Assembly (NCBI GenBank): GCA_017544745.1
Contig: JAFYDO010000145.1
Span: 1 to 5,652 of the forward strand
DNA: 5,652 nucleotides
Source of the DNA: Treponema sp.
GTDB lineage: Bacteria; Spirochaetota; Spirochaetia; Treponematales; Treponemataceae
Direction: 5' to 3'
Shown here: piece after piece, positions 1-5,258 of the stretch
Layout: every line of letters begins with the position of its first letter
Position numbering within the stretch: the stretch's first letter is position 1
Position numbers and translations under genes: made by a program
Notes under the pieces: generated by a model
What the model was told of the DNA's origin: nothing
Seen by the model: the letters and a program-made list of their open reading frames with translations, nothing else
The model's database searches: none

Positions 1-101
1 ACCTTAAGTCTTAAAATGTTTGAAATAAGTACAAGCAGCGCAATTATTCCTAACTGCACTACAGGACTCCACAACGCAATGTTTTCTGCTGAATAGTTCA
101 T
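1..101 (-). CDS. N-terminus of a membrane protein, probably a transporter (partial)
   Basis: An open frame begins at the ATG at 101-99 and runs off the left edge after 33 codons without a stop. It starts MNYSAENIALWSPVVQLG and continues as one clearly hydrophobic stretch (about residues 13-29, rich in Leu, Ile and Val) followed by a basic N-x-L-R-L-K end, which looks like a first transmembrane helix with a cytoplasmic positive edge. The start codon overlaps the TGA stop of the upstream acyltransferase as ATGA, and a GAGG Shine-Dalgarno lies about 7 nt upstream inside that gene, so the two should be translationally coupled. The opening resembles GltS-like sodium/glutamate symporters and other secondary carriers, but 33 residues cannot fix the family. 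The frame, overlap and ribosome site are seen directly; the transporter role is inferred. Confidence 0.62.
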   Translation of the reverse strand, partial: MNYSAENIALWSPVVQLGIIALLVLISNILRLK

Positions 102-1312
102 AGATTACCTCGCAATATTTTCCATATAGATATATATTTCCGCACGTTTAGCGGCGATTTTTCGGTTGTTGGTTTTATTTCGTAATGGGTTCCCGCGCTG
201 TCGCTGAATACAAAACCGTTGCGGGCGTAAACAGACATGTCGGGGATGTCGGCTATTGTAAGAGAAACCGGTTGACCATTTACCGGTGTAAACTCAAACC
301 TGTTTTTATACAGCGCCATCTTGCCGTTACCAAGATCTTTTTCATTGTGATCTGAATCTACTGTTTTCAGAGAAACATCAGAATCTGTAAAATAAGGAGT
401 CTGGTCATCGCGGTCTGCTGCTGCAAGCTTTTTAAGATACTCTTCCTGAAGATCTTCCCACTCTTTGGTATTTAAAACTCCAAAAGCAGAATCAAAGTTT
501 CCGTATACATCAAACTCTGTTTCGTTGCCGCACGAAGTACACCAAACCTTATTGCCCTTAGATGTAATTGTTCCAAGGGTATGGCAGCGCGGACAGACAC
601 AATAAGCGCATTCAATTCCAAGCGCACGGTCTTTACCTTTGAATGCAATTTTGTTTATTGCCTGACGCTCGTAAGCATCTTCTCTAATATCACTTGCAAC
701 TGCGTTTGTTACTTCTTCTACCGACATCTTGGCAAGCTGGTCCGGGCTATAAACATTAACTACCTGCCCAAAGGTTTTTCCGTGGCGGATTCCAAAGCCC
801 CAGCGTGGATTTGCAAGATAGCCGCCTTCTATACGGTAAGTTACAAGCGAAGCCCCGCAGATTTTTGCAAGCTTGCCTGTAGCTTCGGAAATTGGAAAAT
901 TTCTTCCGTCAAAGGAACGGTTTCCTTCGGCAAAAAGGCAGACATTGTAGCCGTTACGCAGTTTACGGATAACTTTCATAACAGTCAGTGTGTCAGAAGA
1001 ACCTTTTATTTTTGCAATCGGTTCAAAAGCCCAGCGCAAAAGCTTAGAAACCCAGCCCTTGCGGTAAACATGCTCGCTTGCAACAAAATACATCTGTTTT
1101 TTAAAGCTCATGCCTACAAGAACGCAATCCAATACGGTTGTATGATTTGATATGACCAGATACGGCCCGTTTATTTGAGGAGCTTTTTTACAATTATAGG
1201 AATAAATACGCTTAAAGAAAGGAACAGTAAAATACCAGAAAAAATTCCAGACCCTCTGATGTCGTCTGTGTGCTGCCTTTTCCCTTTCCTCTGCCTTTAC
1301 TTTTTGATCCAT
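98..1312 (-). CDS. PlsC-type phospholipid/glycerolipid acyltransferase with zinc ribbon and extra C-terminal domain
   Basis: This 404-residue protein carries the acyltransferase signatures of the PlsC/LPLAT family. These are an H-x4-D catalytic motif at H57-D62 (SNHTTVLD), an EGNRS phosphate-binding motif at 129-133, and a basic, hydrophobic N-terminus (WNFFWYFTVPFF, 22-33) that could sit on the membrane. Such enzymes move an acyl chain from acyl-ACP or acyl-CoA to a lysophospholipid or related acceptor, most often 1-acylglycerol-3-phosphate. PlsC enzymes are usually near 240 residues. Here about 165 more follow: a cysteine cluster (C235, C238, C240, C243) with C258 and C261 forms a probable zinc ribbon (CPRC and CTSC knuckles). 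After that come an acidic linker (about 285-325) and a beta-rich stretch (330-404) ending in a basic WKILRGNL. The start is the only Met before the catalytic motif, and there is no Shine-Dalgarno. The acceptor and the role of the extension are unknown. Confidence 0.88.
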   Translation of the reverse strand: MDQKVKAEEREKAAHRRHQRVWNFFWYFTVPFFKRIYSYNCKKAPQINGPYLVISNHTTVLDCVLVGMSFKKQMYFVASEHVYRKGWVSKLLRWAFEPIAKIKGSSDTLTVMKVIRKLRNGYNVCLFAEGNRSFDGRNFPISEATGKLAKICGASLVTYRIEGGYLANPRWGFGIRHGKTFGQVVNVYSPDQLAKMSVEEVTNAVASDIREDAYERQAINKIAFKGKDRALGIECAYCVCPRCHTLGTITSKGNKVWCTSCGNETEFDVYGNFDSAFGVLNTKEWEDLQEEYLKKLAAADRDDQTPYFTDSDVSLKTVDSDHNEKDLGNGKMALYKNRFEFTPVNGQPVSLTIADIPDMSVYARNGFVFSDSAGTHYEIKPTTEKSPLNVRKYISIWKILRGNL

Positions 1313-1318
1313 CAGTTA

Positions 1319-1347
1319 ATTATAACATGGAAATGCTGTAAAAGAAA
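1319..1347 (-). promoter_or_regulatory. Extended -10 promoter of the acyltransferase gene, possibly leaderless
   Basis: On the minus strand the sequence TGT-TATAAT (hexamer at 1324-1319) is a full-consensus extended -10. The expected start, seven bases downstream of the hexamer, is base 1312, the A of the acyltransferase ATG. The -35 position (1347-1342, TTTCTT, 17-bp spacer) is poor, which fits reliance on the extended -10. The six bases between the -10 and the ATG (TAACTG) hold no ribosome-binding site. Confidence 0.6.
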
Positions 1348-1363
1348 TAAATAAATGTTATGA

Positions 1364-1440
1364 TAACAGCCTTTTTTTTAATTAAAAAATTGCCCGTGCA
1401 AGGGCACGGGCATTATGAATTAACTCATAAAAGGCTGTTA
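1364..1440. repeat. Perfect 12-bp inverted repeat enclosing the terminator
   Basis: TAACAGCCTTTT at 1364-1375 is the exact reverse complement of the 12 bases at 1429-1440. The right arm contains the TAA stop codon and last untranslated bases next to the binding-protein gene; the left arm lies beyond the terminator T-tract. The two arms bracket the whole terminator, giving a nested structure of 77 bases. No flanking target-site duplication was found. Confidence 0.8.
1384..1412 (-). terminator. Rho-independent terminator of the ABC importer operon
   Basis: Directly downstream of the binding-protein stop codon, a perfect 9-bp stem (TGCCCGTGC paired with GCACGGGCA, 1391-1399 and 1404-1412) with a 4-nt loop is followed on the minus strand by A and then six T (1389-1384). 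The GC-rich stem plus T-tract is a textbook intrinsic terminator. A weaker 6-bp AT hairpin (TTATGA/TCATAA, 1413-1418 and 1425-1430) lies just before it. It separates the importer operon from the acyltransferase unit, which has the same orientation. Confidence 0.9.
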
Positions 1441-3141
1441 TTTTGCAGCCAACTTTGCATTAACTTCGATTGTGTGTTTTTCAACATCGAACTTGTAAAG
1501 GTCATCAAATCCGAAGCCCTTTACTTCTGCAGTCATTTCATCCCACATCTTGTCAAATTCTGCATCGCTCTTAGCAAAAATCATACGCCAAGAAGCGTCA
1601 CATACAGACTTGTTTACACTGTTGCGGATTACAGAAATATCAGCAGAGTCAGATGGCAGAGCAACAGATACAGAAGGGCTTACAACGATCTTGCCGTTCT
1701 TTGTCATCCAGTCTGTAGCATCTTTTGCATCATACTTCTTTTCCCAGTCTTTTCTCATCTGAGTCATGTTCTTTTCTTTGTAAGAAGCCCAGTAAGAAGA
1801 AGCATAGATTTCTCCGGTAAGAGGGTTTGTACAGTTAGAGTTAACAATCCACTGGTTAATAGCGTTGTTACCATCGCTGTATCCACCGCCACCAAATTCT
1901 GCAGGAACAGGGAGGTTATCCATAAGAGCGTTATCGTTCATCTGTTCATACTTACCGTTTGAAAGCTTCTTATAGTTAAAGCCTTCAATACCAATATGCT
2001 GGAACTGAGCACCCTCTGGAGAAGCATACCAGTCAAGGAACTTCATGATGCGGTCATATTTAGCATCATCAACTTTTGAACCTACACCAAATACACGTCC
2101 GCTTCCGTAGTAAGCATCTGAGTCTGTGTAGTAGTTCTGGTCATTAACAGGGATAAAGCAGAAGGCAGTTCCATCAGCAAGACGAGCAGAAGTATTCCAG
2201 AAACCAACTTCCCATGTATACCAGATAAAGTCTACCTGACCGTTAGAAATCTTAGCACAAACTGAGTTCCAGTCCTGTGTACCAGAATCTGGATCTACTA
2301 CCTTGAGTCTGTAAGCGTCGTTCAAGAACTTAAGCATCTTGTAGTATGTACCTGTCTTTTCTGTAAGTGGGTAGAATGTCTTTCCGTCTGATTTAAGAAT
2401 AGCAGAACCCTTAATCTTTTCACCGTACCAGGTTGTGAGCTGTACAACGTTAGCAATACCAATCATACCGTCACCACCGTCCCAATCAGGCCAGAGTGAA
2501 AGTGGATAAGCCGGGTCACCAGCTTCGTTTGTTGGGTGAACCTTGCGGAGTTCTACAAAAGCTTTCAAAAGATCATCGAGGTTGTTGATCTCTGGAGCAC
2601 CAATCTTGTTATACAAATCCCAGCGCAACTGTGGGAGAGAATAAATTCTTTCCTGTGTGAAAGATGTTGGAGAAGTATCCATCATTTCTGTTGGGATACC
2701 ATAGTACTTTCCTGCAGAGTTTCCTGGGAGACCTGTATTCAAAGCCTTAATCTGCTTGTCAAATTTCATAAGGTTAGAGCAGCCTGTAATCTTGTCGCTG
2801 ATGTCCTTAATCAAACCTGCTTCAAGACAATCCTGGAACTGTGTAGCTTCAAGAAGAACGATGTCTCCAAGGTTTCCAGAGCTTGCGCGGAGCTGATAGA
2901 TTGAGTCACCTGCAACCTGTGGAGCAATAATGTTAAGCTCGATATTGAATCTATCCTTAACAACCTTTGCAAACCAACCAGTCTGCATACCCTGATAGTT
3001 AGCAGCAACGTCGAAAATTTCAAGAGTCATTGGTGAGTTGTCATCAACAGCTTTTGAAGCCTTTTTTGCGTTTCCACAGCTGAAAAACAAAACTGAAGAA
3101 ACTGCCATCAATGTGATAATAGAAACGATTCCCTTTTTCAC
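1438..3141 (-). CDS. ABC importer extracellular solute-binding lipoprotein, family 1 (LplA/YtcQ-like)
   Basis: This 567-residue lipoprotein should capture an oligosaccharide outside the cytoplasmic membrane and deliver it to the two permeases encoded just upstream in the operon. The N-terminus is a lipoprotein signal: MKKG, a hydrophobic core, then LFFSC with the lipidated cysteine at C22, followed by a charged linker. The opening strand of the mature domain (MTLEIFDVA, 38-46) and the segment LRWDLYNKIGAPEINNLDDL (172-191) are typical of the large family-1 binding proteins that accompany LplB/LplC or YteP/YtcP permeases, as is IGIEGFNYK (383-391). Aromatics are plentiful (for example 216-220, 306-315 and 445-453), consistent with stacking on sugar rings. 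The start is GTG, chosen because AAGGAGGA lies 7 nt upstream and the signal peptide begins there. It is the last gene of the operon, 29 bp after the second permease and immediately before a strong terminator. The substrate cannot be read from sequence. Confidence 0.92.
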   Translation of the reverse strand: MKKGIVSIITLMAVSSVLFFSCGNAKKASKAVDDNSPMTLEIFDVAANYQGMQTGWFAKVVKDRFNIELNIIAPQVAGDSIYQLRASSGNLGDIVLLEATQFQDCLEAGLIKDISDKITGCSNLMKFDKQIKALNTGLPGNSAGKYYGIPTEMMDTSPTSFTQERIYSLPQLRWDLYNKIGAPEINNLDDLLKAFVELRKVHPTNEAGDPAYPLSLWPDWDGGDGMIGIANVVQLTTWYGEKIKGSAILKSDGKTFYPLTEKTGTYYKMLKFLNDAYRLKVVDPDSGTQDWNSVCAKISNGQVDFIWYTWEVGFWNTSARLADGTAFCFIPVNDQNYYTDSDAYYGSGRVFGVGSKVDDAKYDRIMKFLDWYASPEGAQFQHIGIEGFNYKKLSNGKYEQMNDNALMDNLPVPAEFGGGGYSDGNNAINQWIVNSNCTNPLTGEIYASSYWASYKEKNMTQMRKDWEKKYDAKDATDWMTKNGKIVVSPSVSVALPSDSADISVIRNSVNKSVCDASWRMIFAKSDAEFDKMWDEMTAEVKGFGFDDLYKFDVEKHTIEVNAKLAAK

Positions 3142-3147
3142 TTTGAT

Positions 3148-3155
3148 TCCTCCTT
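3148..3155 (-). promoter_or_regulatory. Strong ribosome-binding site deciding the GTG start of the binding protein
   Basis: AAGGAGGA on the minus strand ends about 7 nt before the GTG at 3141-3139. It is a near-perfect anti-16S match and supports GTG as the true start. A strong site here fits the need for more binding protein than permease. Confidence 0.85.
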
Positions 3156-3170
3156 ATTCTTTTTTTTATA

Positions 3171-4079
3171 TCAACCTTTTACTGCGCCAATCATAATTCC
3201 CTTTGTAAAGTAACGCTGGAAAATAGGATAAACGCAAATAATAGGAAGAACTACAATTACAGAAACAGTCATTCGGATAGAAGTAGCAGTCTGTGCATGA
3301 GCAAGACTTGCCGCAAGAGCCGCAGCCGAAGTACTGTTATTAACAAGCGCTTTAAGAGAGCTTGCCTGGTTTATATACTGATACAGAGTGAACTGTAAGG
3401 TATAAAGCTTTGGATCGGTAACAAGCAGCAGTGTATCCTGGAAGGCGTTCCACTGTGCAACCGAAGCAAAGATTGCAACCGTTGCAATAATAGGCTTGAT
3501 TACCGGCAGAATAATTCTAAAGAAAATCTGCAGGGTTCCGGCACCATCAATTACCGCTGCTTCTTCAAGAGATTCAGGAACACTTTCTACAAAGGTCTTA
3601 CACAAAACGATGTAGAACGGCTGAACTGCAACCGGGAAAATATAGGCCCAGAAATTATTTGTAAGATGCAGGTTACGCATGGTAATGAACCACGGAATAA
3701 TTCCCGCATTAAAATACATTGTTGCAACAACAAAGCGGTACCAGAACTTTCTCTTCCACAAAGTCTTTTTAGTAAACATGTAGCCGAGGAAGCCCGAAAC
3801 AACAACAGTAAAAATTGTTCCAATTACAGTACGCAAAATAGAAATTTTAAACGCTGTTAAAAGTCCGTTTACCTTCATTACCTGCTTGTAGTTTGTAAGG
3901 TGAAACTTGAGCGGAACAATAAGAACCTTACCGCGTTCACTAAGGTCGTTGGCACTTACAGAGTTTATGAGAATATAATAGAAAGGATACACGCAGACAA
4001 AAGCAAAGAAGGTGTAGATGACATAGGTAAAGATTGCAATGAGATAATCTTCAAGTGTTTTTTTATGCAGACTTGCCAT
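3171..4079 (-). CDS. ABC sugar importer permease, YtcP/LplC-like (MalG side)
   Basis: One of the two membrane subunits of a CUT1-type carbohydrate importer. The 302-residue protein has about six hydrophobic segments (near 13-38, 82-102, 113-132, 143-163, 192-210 and 270-287). A clear EAA loop, EEAAVIDGAG at 172-181 with LP at 191-192, docks onto the ATPase in this family. The C-terminus KGIMIGAVKG is characteristic of the YtcP/LplC branch. Between the last two helices lies an Ala/Ser-rich extracellular loop (about 238-266), next to the SIRMTV segment. The start ATG lies 12 bp after the stop of the first permease, and its Shine-Dalgarno fills that gap. Assignment to the family is secure; the transported sugar is not known. 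Confidence 0.93.
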   Translation of the reverse strand: MASLHKKTLEDYLIAIFTYVIYTFFAFVCVYPFYYILINSVSANDLSERGKVLIVPLKFHLTNYKQVMKVNGLLTAFKISILRTVIGTIFTVVVSGFLGYMFTKKTLWKRKFWYRFVVATMYFNAGIIPWFITMRNLHLTNNFWAYIFPVAVQPFYIVLCKTFVESVPESLEEAAVIDGAGTLQIFFRIILPVIKPIIATVAIFASVAQWNAFQDTLLLVTDPKLYTLQFTLYQYINQASSLKALVNNSTSAAALAASLAHAQTATSIRMTVSVIVVLPIICVYPIFQRYFTKGIMIGAVKG

Positions 4080-4082
4080 ATT

Positions 4083-4092
4083 CCCCTCCCCC
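4083..4092 (-). promoter_or_regulatory. G-rich ribosome-binding site in the gap between the permease genes
   Basis: On the minus strand GGGGGAGGGG begins with the G of the upstream TAG stop codon and ends 3 nt before the ATG of the second permease. The GGAGG core is 5 nt from the start. It occupies nearly all of the 12-bp gap, so a terminating ribosome sits over the initiation site, favouring coupled translation of the two permeases. Confidence 0.75.
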
Positions 4093-5018
4093 TATATAAG
4101 TGTTTCGCCGCGAAGCTTTTTGGAAACGGCATTTGTAGCCCACAGTAAAATGATGCTGACAAAGGTTTTAAGAATACTGATTGCGGTAGAAAGTGAATAT
4201 CCGCCGCTACCCATTGCAAGGTTATAAACGTAAAGGTCAAGAACTTCGATTTTGGCCTTATTGAAAGAGTTTGCAAATACAAAGTACTGCTCCATTCCGT
4301 TAGAAAGGAAGTTTGCAAGACTCATCATTACAAGAACAAAATAGGTTGGAAGAATGCTTGGAATTGTTACGTGCCAGATTCTCTGCATGCGCGAAGCACC
4401 ATCAATCATAGCGGCTTCGATGAGCGAATCATCAATACTTGTAATGGCCGCAATATACATGATAGCTGCCCAACCCGCATTCTTCCAGGTAAGCCACAGC
4501 CACTGCTTAAACCATACATGGCTCGTGGACTGCAGGAACATAATCGGTTCTTCTATAACACCCATTCGCATGAGCACGCTGTTTATGGCACCAGTACTGT
4601 TAAAAACACTGTATGCAATTGCATATACCAAAACCCAGCTGATAAAGTTTGGAAGGGTTGTTACAGTCTGAACAAATTTCTTAAACGGTACCGACTGAAT
4701 CTCGTTCAGGAAGACCGCAAATATCATAGGGAACCATGAGAAGAACAGGCTAAGTCCACTCATAGCAAAGGTGTTTGTCAAAACCTGCAGAAGCTTTTTA
4801 GCTTTTACAGGATTTTCTACCATGGAAACAAACCATTTAAAACCAACAAACTTATCCCAGGAAAGAGGGAACGGAGGTTTATAATCAAAAAAAGCATATA
4901 CCCAGCCATAAAGCGGATAATAAGAAAAGACCAGAATCAAAAGAAGAAAAGGAACTATAAGCATAAAATCGCGGAAGGACTGTCTTTTTCTTTCGGTTTT
5001 AAAACTTAAACGGCGCAT
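4092..5018 (-). CDS. ABC sugar importer permease, YteP/LplB-like (MalF side)
   Basis: First gene of the importer operon and partner of the downstream permease. The 308-residue protein has a basic N-terminus (MRRLSFKTERKRQ) and then hydrophobic segments near 18-40, 86-106, 118-138, 172-192, 224-242 and 276-296. The motif YYPLYGWVYAFFDYKP (33-48) after the first helix and an EAA loop, IEAAMIDGASRMQRIWHVTIP (200-220), place it in the LplB/YteP branch of CUT1 permeases. These form a heterodimeric channel with an LplC/YtcP partner. The chosen start has AGGAG 10 nt upstream (5033-5029), slightly far but the only candidate. It is preceded by a 120-nt leader holding putative operators. No ATPase gene accompanies it here. 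Confidence 0.93.
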   Translation of the reverse strand: MRRLSFKTERKRQSFRDFMLIVPFLLLILVFSYYPLYGWVYAFFDYKPPFPLSWDKFVGFKWFVSMVENPVKAKKLLQVLTNTFAMSGLSLFFSWFPMIFAVFLNEIQSVPFKKFVQTVTTLPNFISWVLVYAIAYSVFNSTGAINSVLMRMGVIEEPIMFLQSTSHVWFKQWLWLTWKNAGWAAIMYIAAITSIDDSLIEAAMIDGASRMQRIWHVTIPSILPTYFVLVMMSLANFLSNGMEQYFVFANSFNKAKIEVLDLYVYNLAMGSGGYSLSTAISILKTFVSIILLWATNAVSKKLRGETLI

Positions 5019-5040
5019 TAATTAAATACTCCTGTCAAAC

Positions 5041-5062
5041 TTTAGTAAATCGTTTAACTAAA
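5041..5062. promoter_or_regulatory. Putative LacI-type operator A, in the importer leader
   Basis: A 22-bp imperfect palindrome with a CG centre at 5051/5052; 9 of 11 base pairs are symmetrical. The outer arms are TTTAGT and ACTAAA. It matches site B at 20 of 22 positions, differing only at two central bases. Its centre is about 87 bp downstream of the predicted start site and it ends 8 bp before the first permease's Shine-Dalgarno. CG-centred palindromes of this kind are typical of LacI-family regulators. The repeat is seen directly; the regulator class is inferred. Confidence 0.75.
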
Positions 5063-5106
5063 CTTTTATAAAATTACCTTTTACGCCCGCCTTCCTCCCA
5101 GTATCA

Positions 5107-5128
5107 TAGAGTAAAACGTTTTAGTAAA
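5107..5128. promoter_or_regulatory. Putative LacI-type operator C, overlapping site B
   Basis: A perfect 12-bp palindrome, TAAAACGTTTTA at 5112-5123, centred on CG. Extended to 22 bp it matches site A at 17 of 22 positions. It overlaps site B by 9 bp and the centres are 13 bp apart, so the two may be alternative or cooperative contacts. It lies about 21 bp downstream of the predicted importer start site. Confidence 0.6.
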
Positions 5129-5141
5129 AGGTTTAACTAAA
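5120..5141. promoter_or_regulatory. Putative LacI-type operator B, over the importer start site
   Basis: A 22-bp imperfect palindrome with outer arms TTTAGT and ACTAAA, 9 of 11 pairs symmetrical, and 20 of 22 bases identical to site A. It covers about -3 to +19 relative to the predicted start at base 5138, the classic place for a repressor to block RNA polymerase. Its centre is GG rather than the CG of sites A and C. Confidence 0.78.
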
Positions 5142-5144
5142 TAA

Positions 5145-5172
5145 ATTATAGCACCTCTTCTTGATATGTCAA
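5145..5172 (-). promoter_or_regulatory. Consensus sigma-70-type promoter of the ABC importer operon
   Basis: On the minus strand TTGACA (5172-5167) and TATAAT (5150-5145) are both perfect and separated by 16 bp. TG-C directly before the -10 makes it an extended -10. Seven consecutive A residues (5183-5177) lie just upstream of the -35, like an UP element. Transcription should begin near base 5138, giving a leader of about 120 nt before the first permease. Confidence 0.9.
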
Positions 5173-5189
5173 ATGATTTTTTTCTTGAA

Positions 5190-5218
5190 TTGCTACATTT
5201 AAGGAAAAATGATATTAT
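5190..5218 (+). promoter_or_regulatory. Probable asnS promoter
   Basis: TTGCTA (5190-5195) and TATTAT (5213-5218) are spaced by 17 bp, with TG-A before the -10 making an extended -10 (TGATATTAT). The expected start is near 5225, about 34 nt before the asnS ATG. It is divergent from the importer promoter, and the two -35 boxes are 17 bp apart. An alternative -35, TTGAAT at 5185-5190, would pair with a poorer -10. Confidence 0.65.
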
Positions 5219-5243
5219 AGAAAAACATTTACATTATTTTAAA

Positions 5244-5249
5244 GGGGGG
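5244..5249 (+). promoter_or_regulatory. Ribosome-binding site of asnS (run of six G)
   Basis: AAAGGGGGGT precedes the ATG with 9 nt between the last G and the start codon. It is a homopolymeric G6 rather than the usual GGAGG, but it is correctly placed and is the only candidate. It supports the ATG at 5259. Confidence 0.65.
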
Positions 5250-5258
5250 TACAATTTT

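Noticed and set aside
581..1150. Plus-strand open frame of 189 codons opposite the acyltransferase gene
   Set aside because: It is antisense to a gene with clear catalytic motifs, its product is Cys/Phe/Asn-rich with no recognisable domain, and no ribosome-binding site precedes it.
1360..1962. Plus-strand open frame of 200 codons starting in the terminator region
   Set aside because: It starts in the inverted-repeat/terminator region and runs antisense to the end of the binding-protein gene; composition is that of a reverse-strand shadow.
3272..3372. Ala/Ser-rich stretch in the second permease as a possible insertion
   Set aside because: It falls in the variable extracellular loop before the last helix, keeps the frame, and the family-typical SIRM segment follows at once, so normal loop variation is enough.
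5032..5037. A second TTGACA on the minus strand just before the first permease
   Set aside because: No acceptable -10 lies 16-18 bp downstream; the position falls inside the permease start, and the bases overlap its ribosome-binding region.
5081..5107. Eight-residue reading frame (ATG to TAA) in the importer leader, a possible leader peptide
   Set aside because: No ribosome-binding site precedes it, it has no run of regulatory codons, and no attenuator hairpin with a T-tract follows.
5019..5138. Possible riboswitch in the 120-nt importer leader
   Set aside because: The leader is dominated by AT-rich operator repeats and shows no conserved riboswitch core I recognise; an intrinsic terminator is also absent.
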